Source: Clostridiales bacterium | Lineage (GTDB): Bacteria > Bacillota > Clostridia > Oscillospirales > Feifaniaceae | Direction of reading: 5' to 3' | DNA: 64,000 bases | NCBI GenBank assembly: GCA_012719075.1 | Contig: JAAYBB010000066.1 | Coordinates: 24,811-88,810, forward strand | Part shown: piece after piece, positions 1-8,280 of the stretch | Position numbering within the stretch: the stretch's first letter is position 1 | Layout of the letters: every line of letters begins with the position of its first letter | The notes under the pieces: generated by a model | Databases searched by the model: none | Seen by the model: the letters and a program-made list of their open reading frames with translations, nothing else | Told to the model about the DNA's origin: nothing | Made by a program: the position numbers and the translations under genes

Positions 1-77
1 CAGCAGCCGATGGTGCGCACCAATACGTAGTTTTCAATCAGGATGGCGTTGATGGCGATGAGCAGCAGCTTTCCCAT
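1..77 (-). CDS. rnfA: RnfA, electron transport complex subunit A (5' part only)
   Basis: Only the first 25 or so codons lie in the window; the gene runs off the left edge. The peptide begins MGKLLLIAINAILIENYVLV, which matches the first membrane helix of RnfA/NqrE, including the ILIENYVLVR stretch where the family has ILVENFVLVR. RnfA is an integral membrane subunit of the Rnf complex, which couples reduced-ferredoxin oxidation by NAD+ to ion export. The ATG lies 3 bases after the rnfE stop codon, so the two are probably translated together. Gene order C-D-G-E-A supports the call. Confidence 0.85.
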   Translation of the reverse strand, partial: MGKLLLIAINAILIENYVLVRTIGC

Positions 78-80
78 GGG

Positions 81-722
81 TTACGCCCCCTCCCTTTTGG
101 CCCGGTGCATGATGTGCTGCACCAGCGCCATGATGCAGCCCAGCACCAGGAATCCGCCGGCCGAGCTGGTCATGAAGGCGGCCGGCTTGAAGGCGTCGCC
201 GAACAGGCGGACACCGAACAGCATGCCGCTGCCCAGCGGTTCGCGCACGACGGCCAGCAGGACCAGCGCCAGCGTGAAGCCCAGCCCCATGCCCAGCCCG
301 TCCACGGCCGAGGGCAGCACCGCGTTTTTCGAGGCATAGGCCTCGGCCCGCGCCAGGATGATGCAGTTGACCACGATCAGCGGGATGAAGAGGCCGAGCG
401 AGCGGGAGAGCTCGATCAGGAAGGCCTGCAGCAACAGGTCCACCGCCGTGACAAAGCCGGCGATAATGACGATGAAGGCCGCAATGCGCACCTGGTCGGG
501 CACAATCTTGCGCACCAGTGCGATGGCGAGGTTGCTGCAGACCAGCACCGCCGTGGCCGACAGCCCCATGCCGATCGCATTTTTCAGGCCGGTGGAGGTG
601 GCCAGCGTGGGGCACATGCCCAGCAACTGAATCAGCACCGGATTTTCAAAGAGCACACCGTTTGTCAGCACCTGGAGCAGGCCGGGTCCCTGCCGCCCCT
701 CCAAGCGCTCCTGATGGTCCAT
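81..722 (-). CDS. rnfE: RnfE, electron transport complex subunit E
   Basis: Integral membrane subunit of the Rnf complex (RnfE/NqrD family), 213 residues with about six hydrophobic helices. Family motifs are visible: GVLFENPVLIQLLGMCPTLA near the N terminus and VNCIILARAEAYASKN in the middle. The ATG at 722 is chosen because AAAGGAG precedes it by about 9 bases; a longer frame to 785 would overrun this site and has no better start. It follows rnfG after a 63-base gap and is followed by rnfA after 3 bases. Length is normal for the family. Confidence 0.93.
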   Translation of the reverse strand: MDHQERLEGRQGPGLLQVLTNGVLFENPVLIQLLGMCPTLATSTGLKNAIGMGLSATAVLVCSNLAIALVRKIVPDQVRIAAFIVIIAGFVTAVDLLLQAFLIELSRSLGLFIPLIVVNCIILARAEAYASKNAVLPSAVDGLGMGLGFTLALVLLAVVREPLGSGMLFGVRLFGDAFKPAAFMTSSAGGFLVLGCIMALVQHIMHRAKREGA

Positions 723-785
723 GAGGCACGTCTCCTTTCGCCGCCGGAGGCCGGCGGACCATGATGGTTTTGGCCCACGTTGCAA

Positions 786-1352
786 TCAGGCCGCGGACTC
801 GTCCGCCAGCCAGGTCTGCACGGCCTCGGCGGCCGCCTGTGCGCCCTCGCGCACGGCCGTCGAGCTGACGGTCGCGCCCGAGATGGCCTGCACCGTGTCA
901 AAGCGGTCCAGGCCGACATACTGTGCCCGGTAGCTCTCCTCTTCGATCTGTGTGCCGATGCCGGGCGTCTCGGCCATCGAGAGGAAGTCGATGCCCAGCA
1001 CCCGGGCCTCGAGGTCAAAGCCGACTGCCAGCTCCATGGTGCCGCCGTAGCCGCGCGGCACCACAATGACCGCGAAGCCGAGGGGCTCGCCGCCCTCGCC
1101 GGCCACGCGGTAGCCCTCCCGCAGCAGCGCGTTGGTGGGGTCCTCGGGCAGCTCGACAAAGTCCTGCGCCTGCGGAAACAGCGCCGAGAACAGCTCCCGC
1201 CTCGCCGCCACCTCATTTTCCGCAATGATGGGTGCCGTCACGCTGTTGACCAGCGCGAGCAGGGCCGAGATCACCAGCGCGATGCCGCCCAGCACCAGGG
1301 CCAGCCGCATGACCTCTCCGGCAGTGCCGGATTTTGCACGACCCTCCGTCAC
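786..1352 (-). CDS. rnfG: RnfG, FMN-carrying subunit of the Rnf complex
   Basis: About 188 residues: an N-terminal membrane anchor (LALVLGGIALVISALLALVNS) and an extracytoplasmic FMN-binding domain. The SGATVSST motif near residue 157 is the flavinylation site, where FMN is esterified to a threonine. The chosen start is the GTG at 1352, which overlaps the rnfD TGA (GTGA) and would couple translation. An ATG at 1310 with GGAGAGG four bases upstream is a real alternative and would remove 14 residues. Third gene of the rnf operon; it passes electrons between RnfD and the other membrane subunits. Confidence 0.9.
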   Translation of the reverse strand: MTEGRAKSGTAGEVMRLALVLGGIALVISALLALVNSVTAPIIAENEVAARRELFSALFPQAQDFVELPEDPTNALLREGYRVAGEGGEPLGFAVIVVPRGYGGTMELAVGFDLEARVLGIDFLSMAETPGIGTQIEEESYRAQYVGLDRFDTVQAISGATVSSTAVREGAQAAAEAVQTWLADESAA

Positions 1353-2374
1353 TGCGGCACCCCCCCTCCGAACCGCTTGGGCATAAAGGCCCGGTCGATG
1401 AACCAGACCCCCATATTCATAATCAGGATGGCAAACGAAACGCCCTCGGCCGAGGTGCCGAAGCGGCGGATGAAGACCGTCAGCAGTCCGCAGCAGACGC
1501 CGTAGAACAGCCGCCCGCTGCTGGGCAGCGGCGAGGTCACATAGTCGGTCGCCATAAAGAAGGCCCCGAGCAGCAGCCCGCCGCCAAACAGGTTGTAAAA
1601 GAGCGAGAGGGCGGGCGTTGCGCCCGTGGCCGGAAACAGCAGCGAGAGCAGGCAGACGGTGCCGAGGTAGCCGACCGGGATGTGCCAGGTGATGACGCCC
1701 CGCGCAATCAGGTAGAGCCCGCCCAGCATCAGCAAAATGCCGCAGGTCTCGCCCAGGCAGCCCGGTTTGACGCCGATGACCATGTTCCACAGCTGCTGCG
1801 CGCTCTTGGCCGCCTCGGGCAGCGGCTCGCCGCCCTTGAGCAGCGAGAGCGGCGTGGCCGTGCTCATCGCGTCGAGCGAGCGCGGCGTGGCCGCGGCCAG
1901 CGCGTCCAACTGGCTGGACCAGGCAAAGGGGTTGAGCAGCGGCCTTGACCAGGCCACCATGTCGGACGACCAGGAGTTGGCCAAAAAGACGCGCGCGGCC
2001 AGCGCCGGGTTGAGGAAGTTCTGCCCCAGCCCGCCGAACAGGTTTTTGACAATGACCATGGCAAAGAAGGCCCCGATCACCGGCATCCACAGCGGGATGT
2101 TGACCGGGAGGTTGAAGGCCAGCAGCATGCCCGTCACCGCCGCCGAGAGGTCGAACAGCGTCGAGGTCCTGCCGGTCAGCCTGCGGTAGAGCTCTTCAAA
2201 CAGCAGGCAGGAGGCGATCGAGACGGCGACCACCGCCAGCGCCCGCATGCCAAACAGGTAAATGCTGGCCAGCAGCGCGGGCGTCAGTGCGATCAGCACC
2301 TCCCGCATCAGGCCGGACGTCCTCTCCGCCCCCACAATGTGGGGCGGAGAGGACACCATGTAGCGCTCTTCCAT
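1349..2374 (-). CDS. rnfD: RnfD, membrane flavoprotein subunit of the Rnf complex
   Basis: 341 residues, RnfD/NqrB family, with about eight to ten hydrophobic helices. The sequence DAMSTATPL at residues 168-176 matches the family flavinylation motif, so Thr174 is the likely covalent FMN site. GLGQNFLNPALAARVF is another recognisable RnfD stretch. The ATG at 2374 shares one base with the rnfC stop codon (TGATG), and the gene ends overlapping the rnfG GTG, so C, D and G are tightly coupled. No truncation or frame problem is visible. Confidence 0.94.
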   Translation of the reverse strand: MEERYMVSSPPHIVGAERTSGLMREVLIALTPALLASIYLFGMRALAVVAVSIASCLLFEELYRRLTGRTSTLFDLSAAVTGMLLAFNLPVNIPLWMPVIGAFFAMVIVKNLFGGLGQNFLNPALAARVFLANSWSSDMVAWSRPLLNPFAWSSQLDALAAATPRSLDAMSTATPLSLLKGGEPLPEAAKSAQQLWNMVIGVKPGCLGETCGILLMLGGLYLIARGVITWHIPVGYLGTVCLLSLLFPATGATPALSLFYNLFGGGLLLGAFFMATDYVTSPLPSSGRLFYGVCCGLLTVFIRRFGTSAEGVSFAILIMNMGVWFIDRAFMPKRFGGGVPQ

Positions 2375-3714
2375 CACCGCCCCGCCCCCTCTCGCTTTTC
2401 GGCCAGCGCGCGCTTGTTGGCGGCCAGCTCGGCCTTCATCAGCCTGAACTTTTGCAGCAGCGGCAGTCGGGCCGGACAGTTGTAGCTGCAGACGCCGCAC
2501 TCGATACAGTTGCCAAGGTCAAACTTCTCGAGCATCGCATAGTCGCGGGAATCGGCATAGATGTTCAAGTAGCAGGGCGAGAGCCGCATGGGGCAGCCCT
2601 GCATACACTTTCCGCAGTGGATGCAGCTGGTCCCCCGCAGGGCCTCCGCCTCCCGCTCCGTATACAGCAGCAGCGCGGAGCTGGTCTTGATGATGGGCGT
2701 ATCGAGCGTGTGCTGGGCAACGCCCATCATCGGGCCGCCCAGCACAATTTTGCGCGGCGCCTCCCGCAGCGGGCCGCAGTGCGCAAGCAGGTGGGCGATG
2801 GGCGTCCCGATCGGCGCCTCGACCACGCGGGCGGCCTCCAGCATGCTGCCCGCAACCGTGATGTAGCGCGAGGTCAGCGGCCGGCCGGTGGTGGCCGCCT
2901 CAAAGAGCGCGGCCGCCGTGCTCACGTTGACAATCAGGTATCCGCAGTCGGCCGGCAGCTTGCCCAGCGGCAGCTCATCGCCGCAGACCGCCTTGACCAT
3001 CACGCGCTCGCCGCCCTGGGGGTACTTGGTGCGCAGCGGCAGCACCTCGACGTCCGCCGCGCCGCCGACCTCTTTCTGCAGGGCCTCGATGGCGTCGGGC
3101 TTGTTGTCCTCCACGCCGATGACGATGCGGGGATGTCCAAGCGCCTGGCCGATCAACCGTGCGCCCCCCACCACATCGCCGGGGCGCTCGGTCATCATGC
3201 GGCGGTCGCTGCTGATCAGCGGCTCGCACTCGCAGCCGTTGATCAGCAGTGTTTTGACCCTTCCGATCGCCCCCTGCAGCTTGGCGTGCAGCGGAAAGCC
3301 CGCCCCGCCGAGGCCGACAATTCCGGCCTCCCGCGCAAGGTGGACGATCTGCTCCGGGGAGAGCGATTCAAGGTTTCCGGCCGGCTCAAGCCCCGGGCAG
3401 GGCGCTGTCTGGAAGTCGTTTTCAAGGACAATGGCGATACAGGCCGAAGCGGCCGGGTGGGGCCGCTCCTCGATCGCCAGCACCCGCCCCGAGACCGGCG
3501 CGTGCACCGGCGCAGAGATGGCGGCTTCGCTGTCGGCTATTTTCTGTCCCACTCGCACGTGGTCCCCAACCAAGACCAACGGCTTGGCCGGGGCACCTTT
3601 ATGCTGTAACAGTGGAAGGATGAGTTGTTCAGGGGGTGGGAGCGGCGCAATTCCGGACAAAAAGGGCGCTTTTGCCGGTTTGATCCGAACGCCCCCCTTA
3701 AAGGTGATTGCCAT
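2374..3714 (-). CDS. rnfC: RnfC, NADH-binding iron-sulfur subunit of the Rnf complex
   Basis: 446 residues. A glycine-rich GLGGAGFP motif near residue 130 belongs to the NADH/FMN-binding region shared with NuoF. Two ferredoxin-type clusters follow: CIHCGKCMQGCP near residue 363 and CIECGVCSYNCP near residue 405, consistent with two [4Fe-4S] centres. The ATG at 3714 is preceded by AAAAGGAG at good spacing; the in-frame ATG at 3735 has no such site. First gene of the leftward rnf operon, so the expected peripheral subunit exchanging electrons with NAD(H) and ferredoxin is encoded first. Confidence 0.95.
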   Translation of the reverse strand: MAITFKGGVRIKPAKAPFLSGIAPLPPPEQLILPLLQHKGAPAKPLVLVGDHVRVGQKIADSEAAISAPVHAPVSGRVLAIEERPHPAASACIAIVLENDFQTAPCPGLEPAGNLESLSPEQIVHLAREAGIVGLGGAGFPLHAKLQGAIGRVKTLLINGCECEPLISSDRRMMTERPGDVVGGARLIGQALGHPRIVIGVEDNKPDAIEALQKEVGGAADVEVLPLRTKYPQGGERVMVKAVCGDELPLGKLPADCGYLIVNVSTAAALFEAATTGRPLTSRYITVAGSMLEAARVVEAPIGTPIAHLLAHCGPLREAPRKIVLGGPMMGVAQHTLDTPIIKTSSALLLYTEREAEALRGTSCIHCGKCMQGCPMRLSPCYLNIYADSRDYAMLEKFDLGNCIECGVCSYNCPARLPLLQKFRLMKAELAANKRALAEKREGAGR

Positions 3715-3800
3715 GCCAAATACTCCTTTTCCCATGCATCGCCTGCCGCGGCAGGGCCCCCGACAGGCTTCTACGGCAAAAATACCGCTTATTATTTTCT

Positions 3801-3829
3801 ATTTTATCAAATGCTGTTTCAAAATACAA
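3801..3829 (-). promoter_or_regulatory. Probable sigma-A promoter of the rnf operon
   Basis: On the minus strand, -35 TTGTAT (3824-3829), a 17-base spacer and -10 TAAAAT (3801-3806) lie 87 bases upstream of the rnfC ATG. The surrounding 80 bases are much more AT-rich than the rest of the window, as expected for a strong promoter. Sequence evidence only. Confidence 0.6.
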
Positions 3830-4017
3830 CATCTTTGGCGATCCCGCAACTGATATTTAAATGGAATTCCCAACATGCAGGATTTCCCGTGATCCCGTTA
3901 TGACCTGTCAGATACAGCATTGCGGCCGGCCGTGCCGAAGTCGCCCAAAAGATCTTTTCCAATAAAAAGAGGTCAAGCGGCTTCGGTTCCGCAGGCAGGC
4001 GCCTTTTTGTGCGCGCC

Positions 4018-4046
4018 TTGCCGCCGCCCCGCGGCTGTGGTACAAT
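4018..4046 (+). promoter_or_regulatory. Probable promoter of the ybaK-like gene
   Basis: -35 TTGCCG (4018-4023), 17-base spacer, -10 TACAAT (4041-4046). The -10 lies inside a perfect 14-bp palindrome (next entry). About 200 bases separate it from the ybaK start. Confidence 0.55.
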
Positions 4047-4069
4047 AGCCGCAAAGCGGCTATTGTACC
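4039..4069 (+). promoter_or_regulatory. Perfect 14-bp inverted repeat over the -10 and start region of the ybaK promoter
   Basis: Arms GGTACAATAGCCGC (4039-4052) and its exact complement (4056-4069) are separated by AAA. Because the left arm contains the -10 hexamer and the axis falls near the expected transcription start, it could be a repressor operator or a hairpin at the very 5' end of the mRNA. A second, bulged inverted repeat (4127-4154) follows in the leader. Confidence 0.6.
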
Positions 4070-4252
4070 GGTGATGCCCCCATCGCCTCCCGCGCTTCTC
4101 GCGGAACCGGCGAGGGATGACACAGCATACCCGTCGGCTGTGCCGACAGGGTATACTGGACCCAGTCAATTCGCGGCAGCCGGCGAAGGGCGCGGCGCAT
4201 GCGCCGTCCTCTGCCCGCAAAGCCGCCAGAACGGATCGGGAGGTCAACCAAG

Positions 4253-4732
4253 ATGTCAAAAGAATCGGTCTATCAATTTCTCGCGGACAGGGGCTTTGCC
4301 GACCACTACGTCGAGTTCGACGAGAGCTCAACCGCAACGGTGGCGCTGGCCGCACAGGCCATCGGCTGTGAGGAGGGTCGCATCGCCAAGACCATGTCGC
4401 TCTCCACCCGGGAGGGCGCCATCGTCGTCGTCTTCAACGGCGTGGCCCGCCTGGACAACCGCAAGTACAAGGACACCTTCCACGAAAAGGCCCGCTTCCT
4501 GCAAGGCGAAGAGGTGGTCGAGCAGACCGGCCACCCGATCGGCGGCGTCTGCCCCTTTGCCCTCAAGGCGGGGGTGCGCGTCTTTTTGGACGAGAGTCTC
4601 AAGGTGTACGAGTATGTCTATCCGGCGGCCGGCGCGCCCAACAACGCCGTCCGGCTGACCATCGGAGAGCTCGAGGAGCTGACCGGCGGCAGCTGGATCA
4701 GCGTGGCCAAGACGGCCGAGGCCGAGGAGTAG
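4253..4732 (+). CDS. YbaK/EbsC-family aminoacyl-tRNA deacylase
   Basis: 159 residues, full length for the YbaK/ProX editing-domain family. These free-standing domains hydrolyse mischarged tRNAs, classically Cys-tRNA(Pro). Family features seen are the IAKTMSL stretch with the conserved lysine near residue 45 and GGVCPFALK in the second half (usually GGVSPFG). The ATG at 4253 has GGGAGGT eight bases upstream; in-frame codons further upstream have no ribosome site. A 59-aa membrane protein gene follows 27 bases later and probably shares the transcript. The exact tRNA substrate cannot be told from the sequence. Confidence 0.88.
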   Translation: MSKESVYQFLADRGFADHYVEFDESSTATVALAAQAIGCEEGRIAKTMSLSTREGAIVVVFNGVARLDNRKYKDTFHEKARFLQGEEVVEQTGHPIGGVCPFALKAGVRVFLDESLKVYEYVYPAAGAPNNAVRLTIGELEELTGGSWISVAKTAEAEE

Positions 4733-4759
4733 TCTTTTTTTGCAAAGGAGGGGCCGCCC

Positions 4760-4939
4760 ATGTGGGACCCGAGAATTCAGGCCGCCGCGGCCGCCCTGAT
4801 CGCCGGGGCGACCTCGGCCATGTTCGGCCTGCTGACCAGGCGGGACGACCGCAACCGGGGGCGCATGATCGGCGTGGGGGCGGCCGTCGCCCTGATTGCG
4901 GCGGCCTACCTGCTCTACCGCGGCGCCGCCGGATTTTGA
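4760..4939 (+). CDS. Small two-helix membrane protein (59 aa)
   Basis: A 59-codon frame starting ATG-TGG-GAC, with AAAGGAG (4744-4750) nine bases upstream. It holds two alanine- and glycine-rich hydrophobic segments (about residues 8-25 and 36-54) separated by a charged turn, TRRDDRNRGRM, which suggests a hairpin in the membrane. It follows the ybaK-like gene by 27 bases and ends 33 bases before a strong terminator, so it is the last gene of that unit. I do not recognise a family and propose no function. Codon use and the ribosome site support a real gene. Confidence 0.65.
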   Translation: MWDPRIQAAAAALIAGATSAMFGLLTRRDDRNRGRMIGVGAAVALIAAAYLLYRGAAGF

Positions 4940-4972
4940 GCACCCGACCGCAAGACCATCCCTGAGCTGCAA

Positions 4973-5010
4973 CGGGGGAGCGGGTCCTTTGGACCCCTCC
5001 CCCGCTTTTT
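4973..5010 (+). terminator. Intrinsic terminator after ybaK and the small membrane protein
   Basis: GC-rich stem (4973-4987 pairing with 4991-5004, one bulged base), TTT loop, followed by TTTTT at 5006-5010. Confidence 0.8.
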
Positions 5011-5031
5011 GCAGGGGGACCCGTCCCGACG

Positions 5032-5622
5032 CTAGTCGGCGACCGCAAAGGGGTCGCTGTCCGGGTCCTCCTGCCAGATGTACTCAATGCGCGCGGCCAG
5101 CGCCTGCGCAAATGCCCGCCCGTGGCGGTCGGCCAAAAACCCAAGCGCCATGTCGGTGCCGGCCGAGACCCCCGAGGAGGTATAGACGTTTCCGTCCACC
5201 ACCCAGCGGGCGTTTGGCACCCACCGCACGACGGGGTTGACGCTGCGCACCCAGGCAAAGGAGCGCTTGTTGGAAGTGGCCCTTCGGCCGTCCAGCAGAC
5301 CGGTTTTGGCCAGCAGCGCCGAGCCGGTGCAGACGGTCAGCACATACGCGGCCGCCCCTGCGGCCGCGCCGATCAGGGCGATGAATTCGGCGTCCTCCAC
5401 GAGCTTTCGGGTCCCCATGCCGCCCGGCAACAGGAAGACGCCGGCCGGGTCGGCCTCGCTGAAGGGCCGGGTCACGACCTTGATGTTCTGCGCGCTCACC
5501 ACCTCGCCGCCCTTGGCCGAAAAGCAGTCCAGCAGGCAGTCGTCCGCGCGGTGCAGCACCTCGGCCGGCCCGAAGGCGTCCAGCGTCTCAAAGTCGTCGA
5601 ACAAAAGCAGATTGACCTTCAT
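5032..5622 (-). CDS. DJ-1/PfpI superfamily protein
   Basis: 196 residues with the DJ-1/PfpI (class I amidotransferase-like) fold. Cys98 in VCTGSALLA occupies the nucleophile elbow, and Glu21 in FGPAEVL is the acidic residue that normally sits beside it. The pattern LLFDDFETLDAFGPAEVL resembles the isonitrile hydratase/AraC-N-terminal branch more than the protease branch, but there is no C-terminal helix-turn-helix. Substrate unknown. The ATG at 5622 has AGGGGAG upstream. It lies 36 bases behind the SGNH hydrolase gene on the same strand, so the two probably share a transcript. Confidence 0.85.
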   Translation of the reverse strand: MKVNLLLFDDFETLDAFGPAEVLHRADDCLLDCFSAKGGEVVSAQNIKVVTRPFSEADPAGVFLLPGGMGTRKLVEDAEFIALIGAAAGAAAYVLTVCTGSALLAKTGLLDGRRATSNKRSFAWVRSVNPVVRWVPNARWVVDGNVYTSSGVSAGTDMALGFLADRHGRAFAQALAARIEYIWQEDPDSDPFAVAD

Positions 5623-5658
5623 GGGACTCCCCTCCCCTGTGTCCATGTTGGGTTTTGT

Positions 5659-6366
5659 CTAGTTGCCCGGCGTGAGCCGGTCCACCGCCTGCGTGATCCG
5701 CAGGCAGGCCACCGGGTCCAGCGCGTAGGCCGTCGGGCCGCCAAAGTCCTGCTGCCACTTGGTCGCGCTCAAAAACGTCAGGCCCGCAAAGGTCGGCCTG
5801 CCCATCTCCAACGTGAAGGGCAGCCCCTCGGTCCGCTGTCCGGTCAGCAGGCGGAAGATTGTGGCCGCAATCAGGTAGGAGCCCAGCGGGGACGCGTGTT
5901 CGCCGTCGCGGAAGTAGAGCTCGATCTCGGGGTGGCTGTGGCGCAAATCGTCCCAGACCAGCCCAACCGGCGCGAGCAGCATCTCGGGGTACTGCGCAAT
6001 CAGCGCCCGGTGGGCCTCGGTGATCTCGGCCTGCCGCTCGGGCAGCGCCTTTTCGCTCCAGGGCAGGTAGGCCACGAGCTTGGCGCCCGACCGCTCGAGG
6101 AAGGGCATCAGCAGGCCGGCGCCCTCGAGCAGGTTCTCCCTGCCCGGAAAGGGGTGCGCAATGTGCTGCAGCACGATATAGTCGTAGCGGCCGAACAGCA
6201 CGTTGTAGCGCACGTCGAACTGGGCGGCCTGCCAGTCCAGTCCCCGCCCGCCGGCGGTGTTCTGCACGGAGTCGATGTCGATGCCGCGCGCCTGCCCAAA
6301 CAGGTGAAGCATCTCGGGCATGTCGTTAAAGAAGGTGTGGCTGTTGCCGATGAAGAGGATTTTCAC
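5659..6366 (-). CDS. SGNH/GDSL-type hydrolase
   Basis: 235 residues. The N terminus reads KILFIGNSHTF, placing the nucleophile Ser9 in the SGNH block I (GNSxT), and DGEH (Asp154, His157) forms the block V Asp-x-x-His pair. These enzymes act as esterases or lipases; the substrate is not evident. There is no signal peptide, so a cytoplasmic location is likely. The start is GTG, preceded by AAAGGAGG ten bases upstream, a near-ideal ribosome site. A perfect TATAAT lies 82 bases upstream. Confidence 0.85.
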   Translation of the reverse strand: MKILFIGNSHTFFNDMPEMLHLFGQARGIDIDSVQNTAGGRGLDWQAAQFDVRYNVLFGRYDYIVLQHIAHPFPGRENLLEGAGLLMPFLERSGAKLVAYLPWSEKALPERQAEITEAHRALIAQYPEMLLAPVGLVWDDLRHSHPEIELYFRDGEHASPLGSYLIAATIFRLLTGQRTEGLPFTLEMGRPTFAGLTFLSATKWQQDFGGPTAYALDPVACLRITQAVDRLTPGN

Positions 6367-6447
6367 GGTAGAAGGCCTCCTTTGATTTCAGGTGCTTTTC
6401 GTCCTGTAACAAGGGCTTGCGGCTAAAAAAGACTGTCTTTAGAAAGT

Positions 6448-6453
6448 ATTATA
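6448..6453 (-). promoter_or_regulatory. Likely -10 element for the SGNH hydrolase gene
   Basis: A perfect TATAAT on the minus strand, 82 bases upstream of the GTG start. No good -35 is seen at 16-18 bases, so this is tentative. Confidence 0.45.
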
Positions 6454-6522
6454 CTGCAAAGATTGGGCAAAGGCCAGCGGATGCCGCGGCCTTTTTTTTG
6501 CGCTGTCCCGCCCCCTTTTTGC

Positions 6523-6552
6523 TTGAAGCGCGCTGCCATTCTATGGTATGCT
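6523..6552 (+). promoter_or_regulatory. Probable promoter of the transglutaminase-like gene
   Basis: -35 TTGAAG (6523-6528), 18-base spacer, -10 TATGCT (6547-6552), about 110 bases before the chosen start. A small hairpin (CCAACC ... GGTTGG, 6568-6587) lies in the leader. Confidence 0.5.
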
Positions 6553-6664
6553 GTAGAGGAAGGTTGCCAACCCTCCGGGGGGTTGGCCGGGTGGCTGTTG
6601 CGCCCGCCGCCATTTTAACCCATCCGCCCAAAGGTCGATTTCACAGATGGTGAGGAGAATTCTT

Positions 6665-8050
6665 TTGCTGAAGAAACACATCCGAAGCGGGTTCTGTCTG
6701 CTGCTCTGCCTGATCCTTGCCTTCGCTCCGCTGCATACGCGGGCGCTGTCCACCCACTATGAACGGCTGATTTCCGAAGGCCTGGTGGAGCGCTACGACA
6801 TGGGCGACGCCGTGCTGAAGCTGGATGCCGCCGCCGACTGGGACATGAGCTTTCAGACCATCTCGGAGCTGGTCTCCTCGCTGCTGCCGCACAACCTCTT
6901 GTTCAGCGTGGAGGGGGACGACCGCTTTGTCACCTACGTCATCACACCGACCGAAACCCACACCCGCCATGAGCTCGAGCAGCTTGCGGCCGCGCGGCTG
7001 GAGCAGGTGATAACCCCCGGCATGTCGGACACCGACAAGCTGCGCGCCATGCACGACTGGCTGGTGCTGAACACCGCCTACAACTACGACGCCGCCGCGG
7101 CCGCCTCCTCCGTGGACCACTACAGCTATGTCTACACGGTCGAGGGCCCGCTGATTTACGGCTCGGCCGTCTGCGACGGCTATTCGCGCGCGCTGCTGCT
7201 GTTCTGCCGGCTGGAGGGCATCCCCTGCATCCGGCTCTCCTCCGAGGCCCTCAACCACTCCTACAACGCCGTGCTGGTCGAGGGGACGTGGCGGATCATC
7301 GACGTCACCTGGGACGACCCCGACCAGGGCGATACCATCTACTACGACAATTTCCTGAAATACCCCTCCGAAATGACGGTGCACCTGCCGGGGGACGGCT
7401 CGACCACCCACCTGCCGCTCGAGGAGTACTTTGACTTTGCACAGGCCTACTACGGCGTCTCCGCGCTCCCGGCGCCCATCCCTTCGCCGCTGGACGGCAG
7501 GTCCCAGGCCGAGCTGGCCGAGCTGCTGCGCGCACAGGGGCTGTTCCTGGGCACCGACCTGGGCTATGAGCTGGGTCGCGCACCGACCCGGGCCGAGCTG
7601 GCCGTGCTGTTTGTGCGGGTGCTCGGGCGGGAGGCGGCGGCGCTGACGGCCCCGGTGAGCACCCCCTTCACCGACCTGCCAGCCTGGGCGGCCCCGCACA
7701 TCTCCGACCTCTACGGCGCCGGCCTCGCCCGCGGCATGAGCGAGAACCTGTTCGGCGCGCAGGCCCCGGCCGCCGCAAGGGACTATGCCACCTTCCTGTT
7801 GCGCGCCATGGGCTACCGCGAGGGGACCGACTTTGACTGGGCCACCGCGATGGAGACCGCGGCGGCCATGTCCTTTGCACCAACACGGCAGACGCCCGGC
7901 AGCTTCACGCGCGGAGACGTGGTGGAGATGACGGCCAGGGCGCTCGCGGCCCCCATGGCCAAAACCGGCCGGACGCTGGCCGAGCACCTTGCGCAGCTGG
8001 GTGCGCTCGACCTGCAGCTGGCCTACGCGCAGGAGCTGATCCCGACCTGA
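6665..8050 (+). CDS. Secreted transglutaminase-like protein with C-terminal S-layer-homology-like repeats
   Basis: About 461 residues. A signal peptide (KKH..., hydrophobic run, cleavage near THT/LS) is followed by a transglutaminase-like core with a Cys-His-Asp triad: VCDGYS near residue 169, NHSYN near 198 and IDVTWDD near 213. The C-terminal 170 residues contain SLH-like pieces such as PTRAELAVLFVRVLG and TPFTDLPAWAAPHISDLYGAGLARG (shown as TPFTDLP then GAGLARG), which may anchor it to the wall. The TTG at 6665 is chosen because GAGGAG lies seven bases upstream; the ATG at 6647 has no ribosome site. Likely role: protease or crosslinking enzyme at the cell surface. Substrate unknown. Confidence 0.82.
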   Translation: MLKKHIRSGFCLLLCLILAFAPLHTRALSTHYERLISEGLVERYDMGDAVLKLDAAADWDMSFQTISELVSSLLPHNLLFSVEGDDRFVTYVITPTETHTRHELEQLAAARLEQVITPGMSDTDKLRAMHDWLVLNTAYNYDAAAAASSVDHYSYVYTVEGPLIYGSAVCDGYSRALLLFCRLEGIPCIRLSSEALNHSYNAVLVEGTWRIIDVTWDDPDQGDTIYYDNFLKYPSEMTVHLPGDGSTTHLPLEEYFDFAQAYYGVSALPAPIPSPLDGRSQAELAELLRAQGLFLGTDLGYELGRAPTRAELAVLFVRVLGREAAALTAPVSTPFTDLPAWAAPHISDLYGAGLARGMSENLFGAQAPAAARDYATFLLRAMGYREGTDFDWATAMETAAAMSFAPTRQTPGSFTRGDVVEMTARALAAPMAKTGRTLAEHLAQLGALDLQLAYAQELIPT

Positions 8051-8093
8051 GCCCTGCCGTGCACTTGACCCGTTGCCACATGCCCAATCTGAA

Positions 8094-8127
8094 AAGGCGC
8101 CGACGCAGGATTCTGCGGCGGCGCCTT
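8094..8127. terminator. Strong hairpin after the transglutaminase-like gene
   Basis: Arms AAGGCGCCG (8094-8102) and CGGCGCCTT (8119-8127) with further pairing inside. There is no T-run on the plus strand, but TTTTC follows on the minus strand, so it may act in either direction. The GGCGCCTTGT arm recurs in the hairpin at 21646-21683. Confidence 0.5.
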
Positions 8128-8235
8128 GTGCAGGGGTTGGCGGGCATCACGGCGGCGTGAACAGACCCTGCGGCGAGGCCGCCCCGGCACCTGGTTTGCC
8201 GTGCGTCTGTGCCCCCCTGCCCGGACAACTGAAAG

Positions 8236-8259
8236 GGACCGGTGACGGGTCACCGGTCC
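8236..8259 (-). terminator. Hairpin terminator after the DUF3810 gene
   Basis: Perfect 11-bp stem GGACCGGTGAC/GTCACCGGTCC with a two-base loop, 22 bases past the stop codon of the leftward gene and followed on that strand by CTTTC. The T-run is short. Confidence 0.6.
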
Positions 8260-8280
8260 TCAAACCATGCCTGCTGTGCT

